DNA of 43,330 nt, from positions 22,501 through 65,830 of the forward strand of contig CAUYUJ010015707.1 of NCBI GenBank assembly GCA_963575745.1. The letters are read 5' to 3'. A model generated the notes under the pieces. The model ran no database searches. It saw only the letters and a program-made list of their open reading frames with translations, and was not told the origin of the DNA. The translations under genes and the position numbers were made by a program. Shown here one piece after another: positions 20,499 through 31,359 of this stretch. The stretch is from Prorocentrum cordatum. Its lineage: Eukaryota > Sar > Dinophyceae > Prorocentrales > Prorocentraceae. Position 1 is the stretch's first letter; every line of letters starts with the position of its first letter.

Positions 20499-23489
20499 GT
20501 TATCTGTATCATTACCATAATCATCAGCATCATCATCATCATGATCGTCATCGTCATTGTCATCGTCGTCATCGTCATCATCATCATCCTCACCATCATG
20601 ATTATCATCATCCTGTTCCTGTTCCTGTTCCTTTTTCCCCGTGCTCTTTCCCCCTCAACCGTCGCCCTTGCCCTCGTCGTCTCGACCGTCGTCCCCCATG
20701 TCCTCCCCTCCCATTCGTCTACTCATCATCCCCCTCCTGTCCCTCGTCCCCCCTATCACCCTCGCCCCTATCATCGCCCTCCCCCCTCCTCTTGTGTTCC
20801 CCTCCCCTCCCCCTCGTTCTCGTCCTTGTCCGCCTTCTCCTCCTCCTCCTCCTCCTCTGTCAGCCTTCTTCTTTTTCTTCTTGTTCTTCTTCTCCTTCTT
20901 CTCCGCAGGCTGCTCGTCGAAGGACGCCTTCCACGGGGCCTTGAAGGGCTTCTTTCCCTTTCCTTTAGCCTTTGGCTTTGCTTTTGCCTTTGGCTTTTTT
21001 GGCGCTGCCTGCGCGACCTCTTACCTCCTCCGCCGACGAGTCGCTCGAACTGGTGCTGGAGCTGTCCTTGTCCTTATCCTTTTTCTTATCCTTGCCCTTC
21101 TCCTTTTTCTTATCATTGTCCTTATCCTTGTCCTTATCTTTTCCAGCGTCCTTGTCCTTATCCTTGTCCTTGTCTTTTGCCTTTTTCTTATCCTTCGGCT
21201 TTTTCTTTTCCTTCTCCTTATCATTTTTCTTATCCTTGTTCTTGGCTTTGTCATTCTTCTCATTTGAATCGCTCGAACTGTCATCCTTCGACTTCTTACT
21301 AGACTTCTTCTTCTTAGTCTTCCTTTTTCTGTTGTCAGTGTCAGAGTCGTCGTCATCTTTCTTGGAAGTCTTTTTCTTTTTCGTTGGTGGCTCGTCGCTG
21401 CTGCTTGAACTCCGTTTTTTTTTGTCGTCGTCGACCTTGACCTTCTCCTTGTGCTTAGCGTTCTTGCCGCCCTCGCTGCTCGAGTCCTCCGAGCCGGTGC
21501 CCTCGTCGGACTCAGCCTCGACCTCCTCAATGGCGCCCTTGTCGCTGTCCTGCTCCTCGGCGCCCTGCTGGCCGATATTGCCCTCCACGGTCAAGTCCGT
21601 CTGCTTCCTGGGACCAGAGAGCGCTGCCCCGCTCCTCGTCAGTGCACGCCCACCGCCCGTGGCCCCGATACTTTAATGACTGGGTAAGATCAGGGACGCT
21701 GGGCGCCAAACGCGCAATGAACGAGTTGGGCATTCGCGCACCCCTGGTGCCTCGTGCCATGTCGCTCGAGCTTGCGAGTGTAGAAGTACACGATACACTG
21801 CCGCTTCAGGCCCCTCTTCTTCATGTGGTTCCTGGCGCAGAACTTGGCATGCGTGTCGACGTGCGCCTCATCCTTGAAGACGTCCATGAGCTGAGGCTTG
21901 CTCAGCCACTCCCCCTCCGAGGACGACTCAGACCTCAAGAGAAGGGGAAGATTGGAACATCCGGCAGACCTCGAGGCGCCAGAGCAAACCTTGAACCTGC
22001 ATTTGTCACCCCCTGACTTAGGACACGTGCGCGGGGAAAAAGCCTACTGCCGGTTCAAAGCCTACTGCCGGGGCTCCTGATTTAGGACACGTGTGCGGGG
22101 AACCCCGCTGACCACATGCTCTTGCGAGCCCGCAGGATGATGCCTGCGGACCCGAAGCAGCGGTCAGCCTTATCCCAGAGAGCTCTCATGTCCCTCTTGA
22201 CCTTCAGGGTGAACATATACCCCCTCCTCTTCCTCCTCCTCCCCCTCCTTTTCCTTCTCGTCCCCCTGCTCGACTTACGTCCTGGTCCTTGCCCACCTCT
22301 GCTGATTATGCTGCGGCCAACAATGCTCCCGCTTCTGTAATCCCAGTCCTCCTGAGACCTCCGACGTCGTGATCTGTTCAATTCCAGGGCTGTTGATCCA
22401 GGGGGTGTCTTCGGGCCCCAGTGCCGCCGGAAAGTGATCCGGGGCCAATCCCCTGGGGAGGGGTCGATAGTTCCACGGGGTCTGCATTGCGAGGAAGTCA
22501 CGACGTCGGAGGTTCGAGGAGGATCGGGATCACAGAATCAGGAGGAGGAGGCGAAGACGAGGGGGGGGGGAGGAGCCCGCCGCCCCCTTCCCGCGCAGGA
22601 CTCCTGCATGATCCCCCTGGGTTTCCACGAGGGCGCACCCGCCGCCGCCCCCTCCACCTCCCACCTCCCCCACCTTTTTCCTCCTCTTGTTTATTTCGGT
22701 CGGAGTGTTGGAGGTCGAGGCCCACGAGAGGCCCCCTAAGAGACCGCTGCGGTACCAGGCGGGGAAAAGGGAGGGCCCCCCCCAGCTTTCTTCCACCCGA
22801 TGGGGAAGGAAGGAAGTACGAGGAGGATGAAGAGGACGGGGTACACCTTGAGAGTCTGTGAGTCCCTGTACGTCTGCACGAACTCGCGGCCGTTCGCGTC
22901 GAGCTGCAACCTGTTCTTCTGGTGCGCTTTGAGGTGCCGCCGGAACATTTTGTCCCTGTTCTTGACGAAAGTCTTGTCCTTCTTGCTCCTACGAACGCAC
23001 AACAAACGCGTCAGCCTTCAAAGCCACGCGACTTGCGGCCCCCGTTGGAAGACGGGGGGGAGGAGGATGAGAAAAACGAGGAGGACGAGGGGGGGGGGGA
23101 GGAGGAGGAAGAGGAGGGAGGACGAGAAGGTGAACGAGGAAGAGGAGTATGGAAAGGTGTAAGGGCAGGGGGGCAGAAGGAGGAGTAGCAGCAGCAGCAG
23201 CAGAAGCAGGAGCAGGAAGAGAAGGAGAATACGGGGGAACGGGGGTGGATGAGGATGAGGATGAGGAGGAGGAGGAGCAGCAGCAGCAGCAAGACGATGA
23301 GAAGAAGAATGGAAAAGAGGGGAAGAAGAGGCGGATCGCGGAAGGGGGGGGGGGCTCGGAGGAGAAAGGGTGGAGCGGCGGGGGCGAGGGCCGCGAGTCG
23401 CACGGCTTCAAGGGCGCCCGTTTCTTGCACTCAAGCCTCGGCCCCCGCTTCTTGGGCAGCTCATCCCCCTCCCAGGGGGTGATGTCCAT
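19505..23489 (-). CDS. Lys/Asp/Ser-rich protein, 474 aa, 8 exons (complete)
   Basis: Exons on the minus strand are 23489-23404, 22988-22847, 22201-22104, 21933-21742, 21607-21025, 21008-20865, 20229-20131 and 19585-19505. Every junction keeps phase, the total is 1425 nt and the stop is TGA. The ATG lies in GCCGCCATGGA context. Donors are GT except for one GC (20864). Residues 1-172 are a basic, folded-looking region (FVKNRDKMFRRHLKAHQKN; HVDTHAKFC). Residues 195-405 are a highly charged tract of KDKD, SSSS and KKKK, suggesting a disordered nuclear protein. The tail, 416-474, is ordinary sequence. No family was recognised. The junction of exons 5 and 6 needs a 16-nt intron; without it the protein stops after about 383 residues. 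Confidence 0.7.
19690..19995. repeat. CAAGACGGCCC repeat in the last intron of the 474-aa gene
   Basis: Irregular CAAGA(G/C)GGCCC units fill much of intron 7 (20130-19586). The intron ends, on the minus strand, with a 27-bp sequence (19616-19590) that is identical to 38198-38172 in the methyltransferase gene. Confidence 0.75.
20081..20153. repeat. 40-bp duplication of a 5' splice site
   Basis: CGCGGCTCACCAGCAGCAGC at 20081 and CGCGGCTCACCATCAGCAGC at 20121 begin two ~33-bp near-identical blocks 40 bp apart. On the coding (minus) strand each holds the sequence CTGNTG|GTGAGC, so the exon-7 donor exists twice. Confidence 0.75.
20230..20860. repeat. CTC and ATC repeats in intron 6
   Basis: 20232-20350 is CTCCTC-rich, 20345-20620 is ATC/CGTC-rich, and 20620-20860 is CCTCGTCC-like. 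All lie in intron 6 of the 474-aa gene. Long plus-strand frames over this stretch (20541-21302, 19880-20944) are artefacts. Confidence 0.8.
23035..23370. repeat. Purine-rich tract in intron 1 of the 474-aa gene
   Basis: GGA/GAG/GCA-rich on plus, so pyrimidine-rich on the coding strand just upstream of the exon-2 acceptor at 22988. Confidence 0.75.
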
Positions 23490-23774
23490 GGCGGCGGATC
23501 GGAGTGCGTCTGCGCAACTTGAGCGATTGGGGGGCCCGCTTATTAATCGATGGTTGGGGGCCGTTTGGGCCCCCAAGCCCGCCAGTGACCAAGGGGCCCA
23601 AGCGGCCCCCGACCATCCCCAGAACGAGTCTGAGCCTCGAGCAATAAGCAGAGCCCCCCTTCCCTTCCCCGTCCGCGCTCTGCTGGAGCCCGGCTGCGAG
23701 AGACTGTGAAGGTGGACAGGGCATTGGGCGAGCATGGCCGGAGGCCTTGCGTATCGGTCAAGACACGATGTCCC

Positions 23775-24810
23775 TCGATGGCTTCGGGTATCCGCCGGCG
23801 CTCCAACACGCGTGCGCCGTTGTCCCTAGGGTCCCAACGGTGTCCCTCCATGTCTCTCGGTGTCCCTTGAGGTCCATCGGTGTCCCTCAGTGTCCCTCAG
23901 TGCTCCTTAGTGTCTCTCGGTGTCCCTCGGTGTCCGTCGACGTTCGTCGATGTCCATCGGTGTCCCTCAGTGCCCCTTTCATGCATCTCGGGGTCCGTCG
24001 GTGTCCTCGGTGTTCATCTGTTAAATATCTCTGGGCGTCCCTCCTTGTCCGTCGATGTCCTTCGGTGCCCCTCAGTATCTTTGAATGTCTCTCGGTGTCC
24101 CTCGATGTCCGTCGGTGTCCGTCGATGTCTCTCGATGTCCGTCGGTGTCCGTCGATGTCCGTCGGTGTCTATCAATGTCCGTCGATGTCCCTCGGTGTCC
24201 GTCGATGTCTCTCGATGTCCGTCGGTGTCCGTCGGAGTCCGTCGGTGTGCATCGGAGTCCGTCGATGTCCGTCGGTGTCCGTCGGTGTCCGTCGGTGTCC
24301 GTCGATGTCTGTCGATGTCCGTCGGTGTCCGTCGATGTCCTTCGATGTCTATCGATGTCCGTCGGTGTCCCTCGGTGTCCGTCGATGTCTCTCGCTGTCC
24401 GTCGGAGTCCGTCGGTGTCCCTCGGTGTCCCTCAATGTCTCTCGGTGTCTCTCAGTGTCCCTCGGTGTCCGTCGATGTCCGTCAGTGTCCGTCGGTGTCC
24501 CTCGATGTCCCTCGGTGTCCCTCAGTGTCCTTCAATGTCTCTCGGTGTCCCTCGGTGTCCGTCGATGTCCGTCGATGTCCGTCGGTGTCCGTCGGTGTCC
24601 CTCGATGTCCCTCGGCGTCCGTGGATGTCCGTCGGTGCCCCTCGATGTCCGTCGGTGTCCTTCAGTGTCCGTCGATGTCTTCCGATGTCCGTCGGTGTCC
24701 ATCGGTGTCCTTCAATGTCTCTCGGTGTCCCTCGGTGTCCCTCGGTGTCCGTCGATGTCCGTCGATGTCGCTCGATGCGCCTCGGCGCCCGTCGATGTCC
24801 ATCGATGTAG
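23775..24810. repeat. 12-bp minisatellite, TGTCCGTCGGTG type
   Basis: About 1 kb of 12-base units, mostly GTCCGTCGATGT, GTCCCTCGGTGT and GTCTCTCGATGT. Because 12 is divisible by 3, all three plus frames stay open (370, 311 and 241 codons) and encode the same RRCPSVSV-like repeat. Related DNA occurs at 39300-39490 (same strand) and at 26940-27130 (opposite strand). Confidence 0.95.
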
Positions 24811-24839
24811 CTTAGGGCCTAGGCAGAGGGGAAGGAGAG

Positions 24840-25400
24840 CGAGAGGTGGCGGCGACTGAAGCATCACGGAGGCGCACGCACAGCAAACGCAAGAGAGGAC
24901 CGAAAAGGTCGGGGCCTCGCTCTCGGGCAGAGGAGGAGGAAGCTCCGGCTGCTGTTGCTCCTCCTCCTCTGCCCCCCTCCACTCTTCCTCCGCCTTATCC
25001 TCCTCTTCCTCCGCCTCCTCCTCTTCCTCGCCCTGCCCCCCGTCATCCTCCCCCCGCTCTTCCTCCGCCCCTTCATCCTTCTCATCCTGCTACTCCTTTC
25101 CTCCTCCTCATCAAAGACATCCTTCTTTTACTCGTCGTCGTCGTCCTTCTCGCCCCCCCCTCAACTCCCTCCCCTCCTCGTCCTCCTCCTCGTCCTCCTA
25201 CTCCTCCTGCCCCTCCTCCTCCTCCTCCTCCTCCTCCTCCTCCTCCTCCTCCTCTTCCTCCTTCCCCCCTCCTCGCCCTCCTCCTCCGCCTCCTTCCCTT
25301 CCTCCTTCTCCCCCTCCTCCTCCTCCTCCTCGTCCTCACCCTCCTCCCGTGCCTCCCCTTTTGACCCCTCATCTCCCGCCTCCTCAGGGCGAGGGCGCGG
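24840..25400. repeat. Pyrimidine tract (CTCCTC)n
   Basis: 24955-25385 is CTCCTC/TCCTTC with few interruptions. 24840-24954 is short unique sequence. No exon was seen. Confidence 0.85.
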
Positions 25401-25745
25401 GCGAGGACGAGGGGAGATGATGGCAATTCTGCGGGCGCCCTCTGCGGCGACCGTGTTTGCACGCAATCCGCCGCCACCACTCGCTCTCCTTCCCCTCTCC
25501 CCATGCGCGACCACCAGTAGCAAGAGGCAACAGGCTATTGTCCTCTAGGGGCCGCATTCGTGCCCCAGGGCCGTCAGGAACGGGCGGGACGAAGAGCCAG
25601 TCCCTGGGGAAGGGGTCGAGCGTTCCAGATGCCCCGCGATTTGAACGAGACCCCCGACCGCGCCTTAGGCGCCCCATTGGGTGCAAGAGGAAGAAGTGGA
25701 CGAGGACGGCGGCGCAGGCGTGTCAGCTTTTTGCAGGGTCTAGCG
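25400..25745. other. Unique GC-rich segment, coding status unknown
   Basis: It is open on both strands. On the minus strand it holds a WNARPLPQGLAL-type segment that resembles WNYRPLPRGLAP near 22470. No splice pair, start or family was recognised. Confidence 0.3.
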
Positions 25746-25749
25746 GGCC

Positions 25750-26400
25750 CGCCGGAATGTGCGTGCGCGTGCGTACGTGCGTGCATGCGTGCACGTGCGC
25801 ATACATATGTGTATGTGTGCATGTATGTGTGTACATGGCTGTGTCTATATATATGTGTGTATGCATATATGCACATGTATGTTTGCATATGTCTATAACT
25901 ATGTGTGCACATGTATGTGTGTAAGTGTATGTATGGTTGCATGCCTGCATGCATGTGAATGTATGTGCCCGTGTATTCATGTATGCATGCGCGCACGCAA
26001 GCACGTACTTATGCATGTTTGTAATTTTGTATGTACGTATGGGTTTGTGGGTTGCAACCCACAAACCCATACATACATACATCCATCGATCCATCGATCG
26101 ATCATGATCGATGGATGGATTGATGGATGGATGGAGGGGTGGATGCCGGTATGCATGCACGCACGCACGTGCGCACGTACCTGAGCATGTATGCATGTAA
26201 GTATGTAGGTGTGGCCGTCCGTTCGTGCATACGTACGTGGGTATGTAGCTTTTTTTTGTGATGTATGTATGCAGTTATGTCTATGCGTATGGATGTATGA
26301 ATGTGTGGATGCATGTATGTATGTACATATGCATGCGGGGGTGCATGTGTATATGACTTTATGTACGTTGGTATGTACGCGTGCGCGCACATGAAGGATG
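25750..26400. repeat. (GTAT)/(TGTG) repeat with palindromes
   Basis: Long GTATGTGTG/ATGCATG-rich stretch, the complement in type of 8795-9170. Two strong palindromes lie at 26029-26080 and 26090-26119. Confidence 0.9.
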
Positions 26401-26690
26401 TGCATGGGGGCGCGGGGGGGTGCGCGGTGGCATTCGCGGGCACGTGCGGACACCAAACGAAGCCATATAGGTTTAAGCAATTGTCAGCCAACTTATACCA
26501 ATACTATGCAAGGTGGTTGCAATGTGAGGGCCCAGGCGTAGCTGAATCATACCATATGCTAACCTTGCGAGCAAACGCGTTATACTGCGAGGCAACTCAG
26601 TATACCACAATTGGCTTCATAATGCAACGTATGTAAAGTTAGCACGCGCAGTCCCTAGGAAACTGTAAGAGCCGTCGCCCGCGACATCTG
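26400..26690. other. Unique AT-richer DNA, nothing recognised
   Basis: Less GC-rich and non-repetitive. A 111-codon plus frame ends near 26636 but starts in the repeat. Confidence 0.4.
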
Positions 26691-26776
26691 AAGTTGGACA
26701 CCGAATTATTCGGAGGCGCGTCGCCGAAACTTGGACTTCAAATGTTTCGGGGGCCGAGAAGCATAATTGTTTCGCT

Positions 26777-26905
26777 CGCCGCCGAAAGTGGGACATCGAT
26801 TGCTCGCCCGACGCCGAAAGTGGGACATCGATTGCTCGGCCGACGCCGAGAGTGGGACACCGATTTTTCGTCCGACGCCGAAAGTGGGACATTGCACCTC
26901 TTGGG
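26777..26905. repeat. 32-bp tandem repeat, CGACGCCGAAAGTGGGACA
   Basis: CGACGCCGA starts recur at 26809, 26841 and 26873, 32 bp apart, with a partial copy before them and degenerate copies from 26690. The core GAAAGTGGGACA returns at 27364, with CGAAATGGGAC relatives up to 27490. Confidence 0.85.
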
Positions 26906-26939
26906 GGGGGAAGGGGGGGGGGGGGGGCGCAAAAGGGGA

Positions 26940-27130
26940 CACGGAGGGACGCGGAGGGACATTTAGGGACATTTAGGGACACGGAGGGACATTTACGGAC
27001 ACGGAAGGACATTTAGGGACACGGAAGGACATTTAGGGACACGCAAAAGGGACACGGAGGGACACGGAGGGACACGGAGGGACACGGAGGGACACGGAGG
27101 GGGGGGACACGGGGGGACACGGAGGGACAC
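26940..27130. repeat. GGGACACGGA minisatellite
   Basis: Units GGGACACGGA and GGGACATTTA. The reverse complement is TCCGTGTCCC, so this belongs to the same family as 23775-24810 and 39300-39490 but in the opposite orientation. Confidence 0.9.
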
Positions 27131-27500
27131 CAAAACGCGGACATCAATTTGTTTTATCGTTCATGATTACATGTAAACGCGACAAAGTGTGATTAAATTT
27201 GTTGTTATTGGTCACAACCCAAACGAAACCCTACGCACGAACACATGAAATCAATGCAATCTTAGCGCGGGTGTGCTTAAATATTGCTTAGCAACGTCTT
27301 ACCCTGTCGAATCTACATGTTTTCAGCGACCCACGGAATGGGACATAGGGGCCCCGAGGGACGCCGAAAGTGGGACACGGGCCACCCGAAATGGGACATG
27401 GGATGATCTGAACAGGGGGCATGAGGCATGCCCCCCCCCCGAAATGGGACATGGGCACCCCGAAATGGGACGCGGGGCGCCCGAAATGGGACGACTAAAT
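27131..27500. other. Unique DNA followed by CGAAATGGGAC repeats
   Basis: 27131-27340 is AT-richer unique sequence. 27355-27495 has at least five (C/G)CGAAA(T/G)GGGAC units. No gene was seen. Confidence 0.5.
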
Positions 27501-27534
27501 TACTATTGCTGCTTGTTCTGCGACTACTATACTA

Positions 27535-27579
27535 CACTGCTACAACAACTACTACTACTATACTTAGTATGGAAATCTA

Positions 27580-27620
<41 letters not shown>

Positions 27621-27711
27621 ACTACTACTACTACGACTACTACTATGATATTAATACTATTACTACTACAACTACTACTACGGCGGATACTACTACGACT
27701 ACTGCGGCTAG

Positions 27712-27759
<48 letters not shown>

Positions 27760-28259
27760 CACTGCTACTACTACTACGACTACGACTACTACTACTACTA
27801 CTACTACTACTACGACTACTACCACTACTACTACTACTACTACTACTAGTAGTTTGAGTATTACTACGAGAACTATTGCTACTTCACCTACGGCTGTTAT
27901 TACGATTATTACTACTACGACTACGACTACGACTAGTATTCCTACTCCTCCCATTAGTATTACTAGCACTACTATTTCAACGACGACGACTACTACTACT
28001 ACTACTACTACTTCCACGGTTTCCACGATTTTTACTACTACTGTTACTACTACTCCTACAACAGCACTTACCATAATTACTACTACTACTACTACTGCTA
28101 CTACTACTACTACTACTACCAACACGGCCACGAACGACGACATTTACCACCACTACTACTACTATTACTACTACTACCACTACTACTACTACTACTACTA
28201 CTGCTACTACTACTACTACTATACTACTACTACTACAACTACTACTACCACTACTACTC

Positions 28260-28298
<39 letters not shown>

Positions 28299-28350
28299 TC
28301 ACTACCACTGCTACGAATACTATATTAACTACTACTATACTGCTGCGGCG
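27535..28350. repeat. (TAC)n trinucleotide repeat, ~0.8 kb
   Basis: Almost uninterrupted TAC/ACT with TAT, GAC and CAC variants. Frames of up to 318 codons are poly-Thr, poly-Leu or poly-Tyr artefacts. Confidence 0.95.
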
Positions 28351-28439
28351 GAATCCTGCGTGTCTCACTCTTACTCGTTCTTAAAGTGAGGTGAGATACG
28401 GGGTCCTCTGACACACCCCCCCCCCCCCCTCGATTTCGG

Positions 28440-29470
28440 CATGCGCCCGCCATGGGGCCTCTGCGCCCGCGGCCCGCGCAAGCCTCATTTGCCGCGTTGT
28501 GCTGAGCCGCCGCGGCTCCAAACTACCTCTGCAAGCGGCGCCGCATTCGCTGGTTTCGCGCGCCAGCCGAGGCGCCGCAGTCTTCGCGGCACCCGTGCCA
28601 GGGCGAGCGGCCGTCGCGCGATCGGGCGCAACGCCGCCGCGCGGCCGCGGCCGCTGGGGCTGCGGATAGGGCGCGAGCGCGGGCCCGCGACCCGCGCGAA
28701 GACATAGCGCGGCGCCGCCGCGCGGCAGCAGCGGAGCTCCGCGCGGGGCTCTGAGATGCGCGCGCAGATGTTGCGACGCGCGGCGGCGGGGGCGGGCGGG
28801 GGGGGGGGCGCGCAAGGGGCGAAGGGCGCGCCGATGAGGCGCGGCGCCGTCGCGCGGCCGCGGCCGATGGGCCGCGGGCTTCGCGGGCGTTGGCGCGGCG
28901 CCGCAGCGCGGCCTCAGCCGTCGGGGGCCAGGGCCGCGGCCGCGCCGAGGGGCAGACGGGCTCGGCGCCGACGCGCGGTCGCGGCCGACGGCGCCCCCCC
29001 CCCCTCGGGGCGCCGCGACCTAGGCCAGGGGCGCGCCGAAGCGGGCGCCCTGACGCGAAGCGCCTCAGTCGTCGCGGCGAATTCGCGTCAGGGCGAGCGG
29101 CCGTCGCGCGATCGGGCGCAACGCCGCCGCGCGGCCGCGGCCGCTGGGGCCGCGGACGGGGCGCGAGCGCGGAGCCGCGACCGTGCGATTGACGCGCCGA
29201 TATAGCGCGGCGCCGCCGCGCGGCTGCAACATGCGCTCCGCGCGGGGTTTTGAGAAGCGCGCCGACGCGGCGCGGCGCCGTCGCGCGCCCGCGGCCGATG
29301 GACCGCGGACCCCGCGAACGGTGCGTCGAAATTGGCGCGGTCGCAGCCGTCGCCCCGACGAGCGGCCACGGTCGATGGCGCCCCCCCCCCCCCGCCAGGG
29401 GCGGCGCCGCGATCTCGACTGGCGGCGCGCGCCCGCCGCCAAGCGACGCGCGCGCTGCAGGCGGAAAGCA
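28440..29470. repeat. Extremely GC-rich ~0.5-kb duplication
   Basis: A block of about 80 bases starting CAGGGCGAGCGGCCGTCGCG at ~28598 recurs almost identically at ~29088. GCGCGGCGCCGCCGCGCGGC recurs at ~28707 and ~29205. GGCGCCGTCGCGCG recurs at ~28842 and ~29273. The spacing is 430-500 bp. It is open on both strands but shows no protein features. Confidence 0.75.
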
Positions 29471-30109
29471 TTCAACGCGCCCCCATGCCTAAGTATAATT
29501 AACGCAACTCCTACATAACCGCAGGCTATACAATGTAATATCATACACCCACCTGCAGTCGATGCAATTGCATCCGAACAGAAGTTTCTACATCGCACGC
29601 GTTGGAAACATTCCAGAGACCGAGCAATATTGCAGAATTTGTAACAACCCTATTGAACCACGCGATGTACATTGAAATCGCTGTAAACTGGAAGCAGGCC
29701 GCATGATCTGCACTGAAATGGTTGTAACCGCAACCGAACCATATGTTCTTATGAAGACTGCAGCAAACCACGGTCAACCCAGGACAACCCATGACTACCC
29801 ACTTGTTTACGTCGCAACTCTTGTAAAGCTGCACCAATGATCATGCCGTCAGCTGAAATCATTGGAATCGTTCCCCAACCAGATGGTTAACGTTGTATAC
29901 GTTGTTAAACTCACAACAATATACCAACCGACGCGATTTCAATTGCCATTCGTGAAAACCGTAGCGAACATCATGGTCTACGTTATATAACCCTAGTAAT
30001 CATAACAGAACCAGGTTGGTTCCATCGTAACTGCAGCAAACCATTACCAGACCATTCGAATTCCTGCTTACTTGATGTATATAATACTTAACCTCCTGTT
30101 TGCATCGTA
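29471..30109. other. AT-richer unique DNA, nothing recognised
   Basis: The GC content drops sharply at 29470. Short motifs such as CTGCAGCAAACCA recur loosely. No exon, RNA gene or promoter element was recognised. Confidence 0.4.
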
Positions 30110-30389
30110 ATGGCTGCGAACCCTGATCGACGTGGCACCACGCGTTGGAACGGGCGAAATCGTCACCCTCTCCATTGGCTTATAATCCAGAGTCTACTCT
30201 GCACTTGCTGCGAAGGACTGCCAGCCGCTGGAATCCCATCGAACCCCGCGCATTGCAAACAGCCTCGCGCTGTCAATCGGGAACCAGCAGTATTCTCACC
30301 GAGTCATATAGCCGCTGAGCGCACGGCGGCGCGCGCGCGGGCCGTTCAGCGCTGCGTCGACGGGCTCCGTGCCGCGCCCCCGTGCTGCG

Positions 30390-30849
30390 CCGCCGCTCGA
30401 TGCTGCGAGGGCGGGTCGAGTTTTTTTTTACTATGGCGCGCTCGCGTCCCTGGCCCAAGCATCGCTCAAGAAAAAGTGGAGCACCGTCAACAAACATCAC
30501 TATATGTATCACCTGGGCGAGAGCGCCCAGCACATGAACCCGCGTGTGCTTTGGTGCTATATGTGCGAGGACTTCATGCGGTTCACGTCCGCCGTCGCAG
30601 GGAACATTAGCATAGGCTCGCACGTTTTGATTTTCAGTAAGAAAATAGCTGAGCGGTGGAGGATCGGTAGGTATAAAGCACGCTTTGCGACCCACACTTG
30701 GTTAGGACGAGGGCCCATTGAAAGCAACATGTATGGGGTGGAGGTCCTGGCGCCCCGATTTTGGGGCGGTGGATTTCGAGCTCGTGCGAAACTTTAGTGA
30801 CTGCAGCTTTGCCCATGACGAAGTGGATGCGTTTCGCGCTGCCAACTAG
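30390..30849 (+). CDS. C-terminal part of a second transposase-like family member
   Basis: Exon ~30390-30670 encodes GRVFFYYGALASLAQASLKK, then KHHYMYHLGE and NPRVLWCYMCEDF. The K-x-H...W-x(2-3)-Y-x-x-E/D pattern matches the end of the 736-aa gene. A phase-2 donor, GGTAG|GTATAA, at 30670 joins an exon at 30744-30849 that reads GAVDFELVRNFSDCSFAHDE and ends in TAG. The 73-bp intron lacks a pyrimidine tract. No N-terminal exon (DSMH motif) was found upstream in the AT-rich segment. This is therefore either a truncated copy or one whose upstream exons lie beyond the repeats. The exact 5' boundary is uncertain. Confidence 0.55.
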
Positions 30850-30869
30850 CGCAAGAGTAATCCTCTCCT

Positions 30870-31085
30870 GCCTACGTCCTCCTTCTCCTTATCTTTCTCC
30901 TCCTTATCCTCCTCCTCATCCTTCTCCTCCTTCTATTCCTCCTCCGTTCCCCCCCCCTCCCATTCCTCCTCCTTCTCCTTATCATCCTCCTTATCCTCCT
31001 CCATTCGCCCCCTCCCCCCTCTCCCACTTCGCGCTTTCCTCCTCGTCCTCCTCGCCCCCCCCCTCCCTGTCGTGTTATGATGCGC
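30870..31085. repeat. Pyrimidine tract CTCCTTAT between two plus-strand genes
   Basis: TCCTCC/TTATCC/CCCTCCC sequence, purine-free over long stretches. The segment 31143-31326 that follows is open in the frame of the next gene but precedes its leader relic. Confidence 0.8.
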
Positions 31086-31326
31086 CAAACGTCGCTCTCC
31101 CGCATCCGCTCCCTCATCATCCCCCCCCCCTCGCCCCATCAGCTCGCCATCGTTCCAACAACTAGACAACGATCGCACATGTCAACGTGCCACCCCCCTC
31201 TCGCCTATAGCACAGGCCTGCGTCAGTTCATCAGCCCGCCACCCCATCAACCTCCACATTTACTTACATGATATCCCCGTCATCGCCAACTTACCTGCGA
31301 AACCCGAGACCCGCCCTAAACATCCT

Positions 31327-31348
31327 TCGAGCCATTCTGTGGCTCAAG
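31327..31348 (+). other. Spliced-leader relic upstream of the 262-aa gene
   Basis: AGCCATT, then CTGT, then GGCTCAAG: this matches the DinoSL 3' half except for CTGT in place of TT. It ends 11 nt before the ATG at 31360. Confidence 0.6.
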
Positions 31349-31359
31349 CGGTTGCAGAG

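Noticed and set aside
20641-21676. Plus-strand Leu/Ser/Phe-rich membrane proteins
   Set aside because: Antisense of the Lys/Asp-rich exons of the 474-aa gene, whose splice phases support the minus strand.
23747-24859. A 370-codon Cys/Ser/Val-rich protein
   Set aside because: It is a 12-bp minisatellite that is open in all three frames.
27428-28384. A 318-codon Thr-rich protein
   Set aside because: Translated TAC repeat.
28756-29205. Arg/Ala-rich proteins on both strands
   Set aside because: The extreme GC content removes stops, and both strands are equally open with no motif.
31143-31359. N-terminal extension of the 262-aa protein
   Set aside because: The frame is open and partly protein-like, but it has no Met and contains the leader relic, which should lie in untranslated sequence.
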